Below are positions 47,621 through 60,000 of a DNA stretch of 64,000 bases, piece by piece. This DNA comes from Microbotryum silenes-acaulis. Lineage: Eukaryota; Basidiomycota; Microbotryomycetes; Microbotryales; Microbotryaceae. The notes under the pieces are model-generated. The model saw only the letters and a list, made by a program, of their open reading frames with translations, was not told the DNA's origin and did no database searches. A program made the translations under genes and the position numbers. How positions within the stretch are numbered: the stretch's first letter is position 1; the number at the start of each line of letters is the position of its first letter. Location: contig QPFY01000002.1 of the NCBI GenBank assembly GCA_003665825.1, positions 1,116,001-1,180,000 on the forward strand, in the 5' to 3' direction.

Positions 47621-48252
47621 ACGCGCTCGTCGTCTATCGTGATCGTCTCGAATCTCGACTGCGTCGTTCCATGTCCTTCTCGTTCCCCTCGGGCTCGGCT
47701 CTCCTTTCGGTTTCCTCTCCAAACTTGTTGTTCTACTCGTATCCTCACGGAATTGTGGTTTCTTGCGGATGAAGGTGGTGGTGGTGTCGGTGGCGCTGGT
47801 GGCATTTTGTGTTTTCCTTTCTCACCCCCTTTTTTCCTGGCCCACTTCTCCAATTGTGTTTTCAAACTTCGAACTTCGAATCTATATTCCCCTCTGGGTC
47901 CCCAAACAAGCACTGCTCGCTTAGCCTCTTGTTTCCGCTTGTTTGGTCTTGCCCCACTGCTGGTTTGCTCCTCACCTTGTCATTCCCACCACCGCTCGCC
48001 TCTTGAATCTGTTATTCGACGCTCGAACATACATTTCCTGTCTGCAAAGAGGTCTGCGGTTCTTCCCAAACGGTCTTTTAACATGTCATTCTCAAAGGGC
48101 TGTATGTGCTGCTGTTTGGAAAAAGCTCGGCGTCTTGATTCGCTTCTCTCTTTTCGCTCCTGCTTGCGTTATGCCTTCTTCGCCTAACGTAAGGAAAGGA
48201 GAAGATGCCTCGACAATGCCGACATTGCAAAAGAGCGCGCCCACTGTCTGCT
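47621..48252. other. Convergent 3' intergenic region
   Basis: 632 bp between the histone H1 stop and the IMP2 stop. T- and C-rich plus-strand sequence fits an H1 3' UTR, and nothing codes convincingly. Confidence 0.4.
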
Positions 48253-49389
48253 CTAGAAGCTCCCTCCTATGACTCTTGTTGATGTCTTCGACTCCGGTGA
48301 CATCGTAGTACTCGATCCCATCGTCATCCCCGGCGGATGCATGACCCTCTTCTCCCACCCCGAAGTTGACTTTGGGATCGCGCCTATCCGACTGAATGAG
48401 AGTCCTCTCGGATTAGTTCCCATGACAAGAAACCCTTTCATGATAGTAGAATGAATCTGCCTCTCACCTCGGTGGCCAAAGGATCGCCTCGATCCGACTA
48501 TCCAATAAACCCAACGGTATCGGACCATAGGTGTTTGAATCTTTCGAATGGTTCTTCTCGTCACCTTCGACCCAGCAATGCCCCGCGGGGATACGGACCG
48601 TTCTTTCGGGGTAAGGTGGGAGGGTCCGTACGAGGGATCCGGGGAGGCCTACGAGGCGTTTGATGAGGAGCTGGGAAGGGTTCGTTGGGGATCTAAGGTA
48701 GCGAGCGGGGGTGGGTGGTGAGCGAGGTTTCTTCGGGGGGAAGGATTTGTGGAATGCCTAGATCGGGATACACGAAAGTATTCGTACCTTAGGGCTACGA
48801 CATCTCCAATTTGATAACCCGCTTTAGGATCGGTGCGTGTTGCACCTTGGGTCAGTTCCACATTCTTGTAGCGATTCAGCAGAACGATGTCCTGGCGCAG
48901 TTTGGAGGAGTCCGGGTTCAGGGTCGGCTGAAGGGGTGGGGGAAATCGGAGCGGGAGGTTAGTTCGATGTGTTGACGGCGAGGATGACATCCTAAAGCTA
49001 TGATTTGGTTGTTTTGCTGATGGGAATCGAAGTGCTTACCTGCATTGATCTGAGATGACGATTCGGCGATCCGAGGGAGCGGGTGGGGCGCCGATCACGA
49101 GAGCAAGGCGCGAGGATGAGCAGTCGCAACTCGTCAGCGAGCGCTTGAACGAGGGGATCATGAGAAAGCGAACCTACCTCCCCGAGACTGTCGCAAACGA
49201 AAGGACGTGGTGATCGACGAAGAAGATGACGGGCAGCCATGCGAGAGCGTTCAACCACGGGCGAGCGTGAGATCGTAATCGAGCACGAGGACCCGAAGAC
49301 GAGGACGAGGACGAGCCTGTAGGATTAGGATTCGGATTCGGGTTCGAGTTGGGTCTCAGTGTCGGCCGAGCTCTTGAGGCGAAAGCCAT
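48253..49389 (-). CDS. IMP2: Mitochondrial inner membrane protease subunit 2
   Basis: Five exons (49178-49389, 49040-49049, 48788-48927, 48468-48692, 48253-48391) give 241 residues. The N-terminus has a basic, serine-rich start and one hydrophobic anchor (ALAWLPVIFFVDHHVLSF). The catalytic serine lies in RSMQPTLNPDSS, made by a 10-nt microexon (ATCAATGCAG) that contributes the SMQ codons. The catalytic lysine follows in SQLLIKRLVGLPGSLVRTLP, with the type I signal peptidase box. HCWVEGDEKNHSKDSNTYGP and ILWPP complete the family pattern. IMP2 cleaves sorting signals of intermembrane-space proteins. All phases close, and no alternative model includes the serine without the microexon. Confidence 0.9.
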
Positions 49390-49575
49390 GGTCGGGAGTG
49401 GTTTTTGGTCCCCCAAAAGGGAGTAAGCGAGGGAGCTGTCGGCGAAAGCAATGAAGGTGATCAAAAGCTCAGCTGCCCGTCGGCGTCGGCGCGCGTCTGC
49501 GATTTGGTTTGGGCGTTCTCGCGAGCTTGGTGCAGCTCTCGCATCGTTCAGTTTTGTCCGCACACTCCCTCGATT
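49390..49575. promoter_or_regulatory. Divergent promoter IMP2 / RBX1
   Basis: Only 186 bp separate the two start codons, so both promoters must overlap. No TATA box is obvious. Confidence 0.5.
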
Positions 49576-50594
<1,019 letters not shown>

Positions 50595-50887
50595 GGCTTC
50601 ACTCTTTTTCTCCGCGGTCTCGTCTTTCCTTTCTCGTCCCACCTCAAGTTGTACATTTCGGTCCTCGTTGTCATCAGGTGTCGTGCCACTCTGGCGCGTC
50701 AACACCACCCCTCGCATCAAGCACTCGGGTCTTTCTTTTTCTCATGCCAGAAGCCAACTCTTCTTTCTTGACTCTCGCTTTACCCCTTCAGTGTGTCACA
50801 AAATGAAACATGATTAAACACCAAGAGCCACTCTCTATACTATACAGACCAGACATGTCCTCCTTCAGTCGGCAAAGACGCGGTCGT

Positions 50888-51850
50888 CTATAATTTGGCT
50901 TTCGACCCCTGTGCGGCAGCGATCGTCTTTGCCGCGTCGCTGATCTCTCGTTCTATCAAGGGGTAGAGACCGTTCGGAAGTTCGGCACCTTTGTGGTTGT
51001 CATAATCGAATCCGACCATGATCGCTTCGCCCGAACAGACTTTTGCTCGTTGACTGCAGAGAAAGAAAATAATACGCCGAGAGGTTGCCATCAGAACCAA
51101 GCCAAACGGTAACGAGGGTTCCGCAGCGCGCTTGAACTCAACTCGAACGAAACGATCACACTCGTCAACACGAATTTCTTCTTGGCGACTTGGGTCGCCC
51201 GGTGAGCGATGAGCAAGTGATCGGGGGCGTAGACGGGTCGTTCGAAGCGGTTCATCACTTGGCCGACGACGAGGCCGCGGCCTTGCGCACCGTGGTTGAT
51301 GGCGTTAGCTGTGGGCGCATCGAGTTTACGTGTGATACTGCGGACGTAGGCGCCGCGACCTGTTGGGAGTGAAGGAGAGTGGGGCTCGGATTAGCAAAGG
51401 AAAAGGTTGGATAAAACGAGAAGACGGTCAAAAGCAAGATTTTGCTCTTGAACTTCGCGAGCTTCGACCGGTTGAGAGTCAAGGACTGACCGGCTTCGAG
51501 ATATTTGTAGTACATGGCATTGTTGAGATGAACGTTCGGATCCTGATCACCCCATTGTACGGTCACTTCGATGAAAGTCTCCTATTCCGGTTCCACGAAC
51601 GAGTACTCCCCCACGTCAGTTCGTTACCCACACGTGATCTAGAAATTCGGGTGGTCCCGAGCGCAGCGCGGCACTGCTGTCGACGCGTTTATTGGCATTC
51701 GGGACAACGACGGTCCCAGCCTCACTTGCACGTCAAGCGTTAGTAGCGTACCTCTTTGAAGCCAAGTTGTGTCGCGATCTCAGCCGCGGCTATTCGATCG
51801 GCATGGTATTTCTCCGGGTAGACGACTCCGTAGGGGACGATGGCGGACAT
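50888..51850 (-). CDS. 4HBT (hotdog) thioesterase family protein
   Basis: Exons 51752-51850, 51491-51581, 51149-51359 and 50888-51053 give 188 residues. The hotdog signature is EVTVQWGDQDPNVHLNNAMY followed by YKYLEAG, where the Asp and the NNAMY segment mark 4-hydroxybenzoyl-CoA thioesterase relatives. RGAYVRSITRKLDAP, then PDHLLIAHRATQVAKKKFVL, and the spliced TSVIVSQRAKVCSGEAIMVG with FDYDNHKGAELP complete it. Such proteins hydrolyse acyl-CoA, but the substrate cannot be read here. The start is uncertain. The frame stays open upstream (VEPVPRFGFVVHL) without an ATG, so a further 5' exon, perhaps with a targeting sequence, is likely. Confidence 0.72.
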
Positions 51851-52467
51851 GTTGAGCTGTGGGAAACTTGTGCGAAGATGGACGACGAAGCCAAACCTGG
51901 GCACCGGCTCGACGGATTGCCGGCTGCTTGTTGAGAGCACCTGCCAATCCCGATCGGGGCTGCTGAAAAAGTTGTGGGAGCGGTTGCATGTACGACTTTA
52001 CTCGTGTCCTCAGGTTAGGACAGATAAAAAGAGTTTAAAAGTGGGACAGATCAAGAGTCATCTTATCCTGCGTGAGAAGCGATGTCATTTTCTAAAGTCC
52101 GTCGAGGTGTGAGCACGGACCTCGGCCCTTGTCGACGAAGGGCGGCATAGAGATCCCACGTCGCGGAGGCGGAGCACATGTGAGACTAGGAGTATTCAGG
52201 TTACAAATTGAGGAATCAATAGGTATGTAACTCAAATGTAGACTCGTAGATCATGACTCACCTTCTTGTACCTAATTCTTCTCCGTGGGGCGGGATGAAG
52301 CCTCAGCTTGGACTTGGATGGTCCGTGCGCGGGCCGAGGGCTGAGTGTATGCGCTTTCCCGGGCCTGACTGAACCTGCGCTCGGGTCGACCCCCTCGTTT
52401 GGGTCCTCGCCTGGCTGTCCCTCCACGCCACGCGGGCCTTTTGAACCGCAGGTTCAGTTGAAGAAAG
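51851..52467. other. Intergenic between thioesterase 5' side and CTK3
   Basis: A missing first exon of the thioesterase gene may lie in 51851-52000. The rest contains no supportable gene. The minus-strand frames at 52272-52673 are basic low-complexity shadows over the CTK3 5' exons. Confidence 0.35.
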
Positions 52468-53931
52468 ATGGATCCTTTCGAGGTGAGGGTAGTGGCCTCT
52501 AACAAAGAGGTTGGACTCCGTGACCGTGACTTGGTAGCTGATCCGGATCGTCGTGTGCACCGCTCGCCCCTCCTCTTTCCGTGCTGGTCTCGCATGAAAG
52601 GTTCGCATGTACGTCGCACACGTTCGAACGCACCTCTATTAAAACCTTTTTCACGCAGCTGACCACCGCACATGTCCTCTGTCGACCAGGCAATTCGTGA
52701 GCCTACTCTCGCGCCTCAACTCGACGCTCCCCTCGATTCAAAAAGTGGCCCTCTTCGCACTCAAACACACCCCTCGATGCTCACCCGACATTTGGGAATG
52801 TCTCGTCGAGGAAGGCACGCAGGCCAACCTCAACGCGCGTGTCAATTTGCTGCATTTGATCGATGCGATCTTGGAGAAGGACTCGATCGTCGGGTCCGGC
52901 ACCTGGAGCGTCTTGGTCGAGCGGAATCTGAAGGAGTTTGTCGTCGATGGCGTCGTTGGGGATACGAGGGAGGGTAGGATCAACCTTATGAGTGCTCATC
53001 AGGTAAGTCGGATCGTCGAGGGAACACTGGGGAGGAGCAAAAGTGACGGGTAGGGCTCATTCTTCCCCTAAACGTACCTCGCATTCTCAAACAGGTTCTC
53101 AAGTCCTGGAAGACGAGGAGGTTGCTGGATGTCGATGTCCTGGACGAGGTGTTGAAGCAGCTCGATATGAAAAAGGAATCGTGAGTACTGTCCTCATCGA
53201 GAACTATCCGAGCGAACGTACACATCGGGGCAAAGGATCCTGAGCCCCATTCTGTTGCCTGCGCCCACGTCCAGTCTGACCATCAACGACACCGCATCGA
53301 GCGAGCCGATATCACTGAGTCTTTCTCGAAACGACATCCTGAGAAGGATCGAAGATGATCGAGAAAGGGTGCGTCGAATCCAACGACCGTATTCGCCGCC
53401 TAACCTACGCTAACCAAACTTGCATCTCGGGGCCCAATTCAGCACAAACGCCTGCGCGAACGGATCTGGGTCCTCCCCATCCCGACCTCCCTCTTCATCA
53501 TCCCGACCGCAACTTCCAACCCGACCTTGTCGAACCTCAGTTGGATCAAACCTTCTCCGATCTCACCCGCCAGTCCATCCGAACCCCCCTCCTCGAGAAT
53601 CCACAAGACCAATACTTCTTCCTCGACTTTGGCACCCTCGACTTCAGGAGCGGCTGTACAGAGAGGTCCCGAGGTGCCGATCGATTTGGAATTCGAACAG
53701 ACTTGGGCGAGGTTGAATGAAGAGAGGCAATTCGCCGAGTTGGAACGAAACGACGGCGAAGGGGAGGGTTCGAGTGGGCACGGGGAAGGGAAAGGCGAAG
53801 GGAGGGCGAGGAAAAAGAGAAAGGCTGAAGGGGATCAGGTGATGGAGGAAGAGAATGGCACGTCGAGGTGGCCTTTCGATGAGAGTGAACTTAGGGCAAT
53901 GAGGATCGAGTATGAACGATGCTTTGCATAG
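52468..53931 (+). CDS. CTK3: CTD kinase subunit gamma (CTK3), CID domain protein
   Basis: Six exons (52468-52482, 52601-52608, 52690-53002, 53095-53180, 53275-53368, 53443-53931) give 334 residues. The start MDPFE | VRM | QFVSLLSRLNSTLPSIQKV is assembled through an 8-nt microexon (GTTCGCAT) and gives the family's conserved opening. ALFALKHTPRCSPDIWECLV, ARVNLLHLIDAIL and VLKSWKTRRLLDVDVLDEVL form the CID-like helical domain. RNDILRRIEDDRERHKRLRE belongs to the C-terminal helix, followed by a disordered tail with KKRK. Ctk3 is part of the CTDK-I kinase that phosphorylates Ser2 of the RNA polymerase II tail. Convergent with UTP20. Confidence 0.88.
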
Positions 53932-54085
53932 ACCCACCGGGGAGCTTTTTTCTTCCGCTACCTATGTTGTACGACTACGATCGATTCCGATTTGCAATTG
54001 CAAAAGATGCAAGGAGAACTCTATATACACCGATGCGATGCTACAATAAGAAAAAATGATGATGCGATACGAGAAAGTAAGGACA
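53932..54085. other. Short convergent spacer CTK3 / UTP20
   Basis: 154 bp between two convergent stop codons, so the transcripts probably overlap at their 3' ends. Confidence 0.4.
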
Positions 54086-57000
54086 TTAATCGTCCCTCCT
54101 GGACCTCTTCCCGAAGCGCCCCTTTTGGTCCGCGAACGCGGCGTTCTTGCGCTTCTTCTGACGCGTCTTTTGTTCGCTGCGTTTGGCTTTGCGTTGCGCA
54201 TCCAGTTCGGGGTTGTTGATGGCCTGTGGAAGTCATAGTTGTAACACGGTCAGAAGCTGGCTTACAGCGGAAGCAAGCCAGCGCTTCGAAGAACTGACCT
54301 GGAGTGCCATGGCCGTCTTGCGCTCGTTCCTGCGCTCGGCAGCTCGTTGACGAATCGTGGTGTGCACGTTCGAGTACATTGTCGTGCCGACCTTGCTCTG
54401 CAGCAACTCTTGCACTTCGCGAGCGAGGTCTTGAAGTTCGACTGTGGGGAGTCAAGACTTTGAATCAGCTATCGGTTCGTCCAGAAAGGTCATAACACAA
54501 GGGTGGGTTCAGCTTACCCATCTGGGGATCTTGAGCATTCGGATCTTCCGAGATGCGGAAGATGGGCTTCGCCATCTGAACGAGGAAGCGCTCGAGATGT
54601 GTCTTGTCGAGGTGCGAGATGACCGCTGCGAACCAGCGCAAGATCGACGAGGGTTGCAATGACCATTGGCCCTGTTGGATGTGAAACGACAGCGTGAGCA
54701 ATGGAAAAGACATGTCACAACACGCGGCCAAGGAAACTTACAGCATTGAGAGCATGCACCGACGGTCGAGCAATGTGGGCCTGACGAGCCTGGTAGGACA
54801 ACCTCGTGAACAGCCAGCGCAAAGGATCGGCTTGACGTTGGGCCCCATCATCTACGGCATCCTCTTCCTCGTTCTCATCCTCGGCAGCCGTGGCCTCTGA
54901 AGCCGATCGACGCGCATCGAAGCACTTGGCAGCAAAGAAGAGGTTCTTGACGATCTGCATCGCCAACGGTTCGTCCAACGCTGAGCTCTTGAGTTGCAAG
55001 CACCCCTTTTGGGCCGCGTCGAAAAGGCTGGGAGTCGATAAGGGATGCTCCTCGGGGAAGTCCGTGCGAGCGAGCGCGGTCGGGTTGGCCGCGTACAGAC
55101 TTCCAAGCAGGCGAGCCGAGGACGTGTGGATCCATATGTGCGGGAAGAGCAAGTGCCCTTGCACCGTCTGCCATAGTCGACGCGATGAGCTTTGATCCGG
55201 CGAGACGAGCGCCGGGAAGGCCTTGAACACATGCGCGAGCGCTTGCAAAGCTTGGTAAGGGAGCTGCCAGTTGTTGTCGAGCTCGATGCTCGATGCGTCA
55301 CCACTCTCCTCGGCTTGCTGCAGACGCTCCTGACTATCATCGAGGATGTCACCCAACACATCAAGGATCGGCGGGGTCGCACTCTTGCCTTCGTCACCGA
55401 GTGCGTCGATCGCAACACCAAACAGCTGGATCGCTGTACGAGCGAGTTGGGCCGGTTGCTTCTTGCCTGTCCATGCATGCAAGAGGTTCAACAGACCGTT
55501 ACGAGACTCCTTCGGAAGCCGCGTAAAGAGAATCTTGACGAGCTCGGCGGCCATCTCGCGACACTTGGTCGATTCGTCGTTTGCGACGACCATGACGAGA
55601 CCAATGAAGAAGAGCTCGGCTGCATCGTCGACGAGCTGAGTGGCGAATTTGCTGAGGATGGCGTTTAGCAACTCGAGCACCGAGAGGCGACCGGACTCGT
55701 GCACGAAGGACAGATTCTTCGTGAGGAAAGTGAGAGACGTCTTCAGGCGTCCTCGACCTTGTGGGTAATCGAGCAGGAACTGCAGGTAGATCGAGCGACA
55801 GACTTCGCGTACGCCGCTGGACTGGTTCGTCACGAGCATTGCGGCGACCTTGTCCATGAGGTCGTAGATTTCGGGCGCGACGAACTTGCGCGCCATGATC
55901 GAGCGCAACAGCTGGAAGAGCGTGCCCTGTCGATCCGCTTCTTCGAGATCGGGGCCAATGAGCTGTACAGGTAGAGTCAGCAGGATCAGTTGCTACGTAA
56001 TGAACGGCCAGTGCAAGCGAACCATCGACATACCTGAAGGAGGACCGTCAGCTGGTCTTCGCGAAGCGACACCGTCTTGCAATCCCGAATAAGGCCAGCG
56101 AGCGTTCGCAACGTCGATTGCGCCAGATCGGACTCGGTGCTACCGGAACGTTGAACAATGTTGATCATCTGCTTGAGTAAGATTGGTGCCGCGTCTCCGA
56201 TACTCTTGAGTGGGCAACGAATCAAGGACGCCGTCGCGCGCATGCTTCGCGCGAGTACGACAGGCTCGTCCGAGTAGAGCGTGTTGCCAACAAGGGAGAC
56301 GAGCGGTTCCAAGCGAGCGATAATAATGGGCGAGTCGAGATCAAATTGCGATTTGCGGAAGGCGGTGTTGAAGAGCTCAAGACCGAACGAGACGAAGCGA
56401 TGCGCATTCTTGACGAAGTGATCGCGCTCGTCGCCGTTATCGCGTGCCAATTGGACGTGGAAGTCCGGAGCGGCTTTGCCGTTCTTGCCTGCCTTCCTCG
56501 GTACGACTCGAGCGGGTCGCAGAAAGTCAGAGTTGGCACTGATGAGCGAATGGCACAGGTCGAGCAATCCAGGCGTGTCGAGCTTGGCGCTGGTCGTCAA
56601 CCCCTGGATCAACGCCTTGAACACGTCCTCGACCTCCTTCATGACCTTGGCCGACTCGGTACGCTGCAAAGTCGTGCGCAAGGGGACGAGTAACGCAGCG
56701 ATCTTGCTCGGTGAGACATGCCTAGCGAGGATCTCGAACGAGTCGACCGATTTGAACGATCGCACTTCACGGAACTTGGTCTTGGCGCGAAACTCCTGGG
56801 ACTGGCGATCTTTGGCAGGGTTGCCGAAGGCATCGTCGCCGAGAACAGGCACGATTTCGTCCAGCGCGTCATCAAAGTCGGGGGTGGTACCGGCGGGCTC
56901 CGAAAGTCGGACAAGGATGGCGTGAACGGAGAAAGCGAGCACATGGAGCTGAGGGCCCCGCTGTAGAGCACGACGAAGCTCCTTAACTGCGATCCCGATC

Positions 57001-60000
57001 GTTGCAGGATCCGAGCTTGCCACGATGTTGCAGATCGTCGAGCGCGTCAGATCACGAACATGCTGGTCCTTACTTCGCAGGATCTGCGACAGCGTCATGA
57101 GCAATGCAGATTCGTGGACCGACTTGGACTCGGCGGGGAGATGTTGCAAGATGGCACTGATTCCCTCAGCGACGGGGATGCGCATCTCCTCGTCCGATGT
57201 CTCGTCCCTCTTCTCGAGGAAGCGCTGCAGCTCAGCCAAGAGCTTGGTCGTCGTGATCTCGAGCAACCTCGGATCGTTGAGCAGATCAAAGTGGAAGCCC
57301 TTGAGCACACCCACGACGGCGCGCACGCAAACTTTTTGTGACGATCCGGGAACCTTGGAGAACTTGAGGTAATGGCGAGCGACCTTGTTGTACGCGGACC
57401 AGGCGAGATGCTTAGCCAGACGAGCAATGCACTGAACGGTCTCGTTGACCAGATCGGGATCTTTGTTCTCCTCGGCGCCGAGAATGAAATGATCGACGAG
57501 CGGCAAGAAGATGTCGGATACGACCTTGCTCGAAATCTTGCCCGCTTCAACTTCATCGGCGAGACGACGCAGCGCACGCGTACGACGATGGACTTGGATG
57601 TGCACGATGTTGTAGAAGAAGTTGGCCTCTTGGTCGCCATCGACGAGGAGGCATTTGAGCTGATCCAATTCGACGACACCTTTGCAATGCTCGACCGCAC
57701 TTGCGTATACGCCCAAGACCTCGCTGCGAACGATCTCGAGCTTGGAGCGCAAGGCGTTGCGGAGACCAGGGAGGAAGGTCCTCACCAAGACGGACTTGAT
57801 CTCTTCGTTCGTCTCGGACGTCGAACCCGCGATTTCGACGAAGCGACGCAAGGTGAAGCTGGCGTTGCTTCGAATGGCAAGCTCATCCTGATCTTGAACG
57901 AAGAAGAGCATGTTGTGGATAACGATGATCCAATCCGCAGGTCGGATCGTGCGGTACGTATCCTCGTTCAAGGATGAGAACGCGGCGAGCCGTCGATCAA
58001 AGTCGGGTTCTTCGGAGCGTTTGACCGAGTACGAGTTGAGCTCCTCGACGATATGCGCGACCTGTGCGAGGGAGTCCTCGGTCGATGCGATGGCGTTGAA
58101 AGCAGCGACGGTCTGAAGTCGAGCGTTCCGCGTGCGGTTGCTCGAGAAGAGCGCCGAGATAACCTCGCAGCATCGATCGAACAGAGGGTTCGAAGGTTCC
58201 GGTCGCGCGAGGGGGTACAAGGACGTCAAGATCTTGAGCAAATCCGTCTTGGTCCGTTCGGGAACGGTCTTGTTGGGTTTGCGCAAGAGCGGTGTGATGA
58301 GCGTAAGTAAGTGGGTCGCTTGTTCGCTCGATTCGACGTAAGGCGCGAGGGAAGACAAGAGCGTGATTTGCCGTTGACCGACTTCGTCTCGGGCGTCCAT
58401 CGTCGCCGTCGTGACGGCGAACAAGCCCCCGAGTTGTACGAGAAGTTCCTCGACGCTGGGTTGTACGATCGTGCGACCGACCTCACTTTCCTTGCCGCCC
58501 TCCTCGGAGGCAAACTCGAGCAAGCTGTCGACGATGTCAAAGATACGAAGGATGACTGCGGGCTTCACGTTGCGCGTCGTGAGACACCCGTACAGCTTGG
58601 GCAAGAGCGATCGATCATGGACGACAATATGATTCAACAGATCTCTACGGATCGACCACGTGCAGAACAATTCGAGCAAAGCCGAAGGCGCCTGCGCGTT
58701 CTCGGCCGCGAGCGAGGGTAATCGAGGTGCGATGATGACGGGAAAAGCGGCCTTGATGTAAGGCGTGTGGTCGAAATCGACTTCGAGGCGGAAAAACTCG
58801 GCCCATCGCTTCAGTGCGACTTGACGAATATGACGCAACGGCGCCATCGCCGTCTCGGGTTCGTCCGAATCGTTCTCGACCTCTTCACGATCTTCTTCGA
58901 CTTCGTCGACTTCGCCCGAGCTCGCATTCTCGGCTTCGATCCCCTTTTGAGCAAAGTACAAGAGGTTCAGGTTGGCCGCAATAAGCTCGTGCCATCTCGA
59001 GACGAGGTGTTTGCCCAGATGCTTGAGCACGTCTGCGAGGAAGCCCAAAAAACCCAACTGACGCTTGCCCGCGATGTTGAGCGACTGAGAAGCGAAGTGG
59101 AACTCCTCACCCGGCGCAGAGACGATGTAACCCTGCATGGGACCGATGACGAGATCGACCAAGGTCCCCAGCTCTTCGGACGAACACGTTTTGAGTGCCC
59201 CGAGGATTGCGGCTCGTCGACCTGCTCGACCTTGACCTGAACTGGCGCTCGCACGGCCCAATCGAGAGGTCATGATGCCGTAAGAAATACGGATGAACAA
59301 AGGGACTACGTCGGCTCGATGGTTGGGCTCTAGACCACCCGCATCGGTCCCAGATACGAATTGGAGCAGTTCGTCACGCAGCCGAGTCGGTTCAAGCATG
59401 TTGCGTAGTCGATCCACATTCGCGACCACGGCCGGAGTCTTCCACCTCAGCAGACAATCCAACGCCAACTTCTGCACCTCAGTATCGGGGAAAGCGAGCA
59501 AGTAGCGGAAGTGGGCCGCAAGGTCGTCGGCTCGGTACAGCGCTTTGGGATTGGAGAACTTGGCGAACATCGCCAGCCAAGCGCGCAAGCGAAGTTGTCG
59601 TTCCTTGGTTGATTCGTTCGGGTCGACGTAGGTCACAATCGAGTCGTCGCCCTTGGATCCGGGTCCGTCTTCGCGCTGGAAGCAACCGAGGAAGACGGTC
59701 ACAAAGTCACGGCTATGGCGTTGGGCCAGGTCGGGGATGACACAGAACAACTCGAGCAATTGGGCTTCGTAGCTTTGCAACACGAGCCGCTCGGGGGCGA
59801 TTTGAGCCTGAGTGTGCGCAAGGAGTCAGCCAAGAATGCTCACACGCCCAGTTACGGATCTCACTAACCTCAACCAAAACCGCAACCTTGGTCTTCTCAT
59901 GCTCGACTCCACCTTCAAACAATCCCAACCTCTGCACAATCACATTCCTCAATTCCTCAACCGCATGATCCCTAACCTGAGGTTCCTCAAAGACGACCTG

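Noticed and set aside
52672..52977. Start of CTK3 at the ATG at 52672
   Set aside because: That ATG is in a different frame from the conserved QFVSLLSRLN. The MDPFE exon at 52468 plus the 8-nt microexon gives the known family start.
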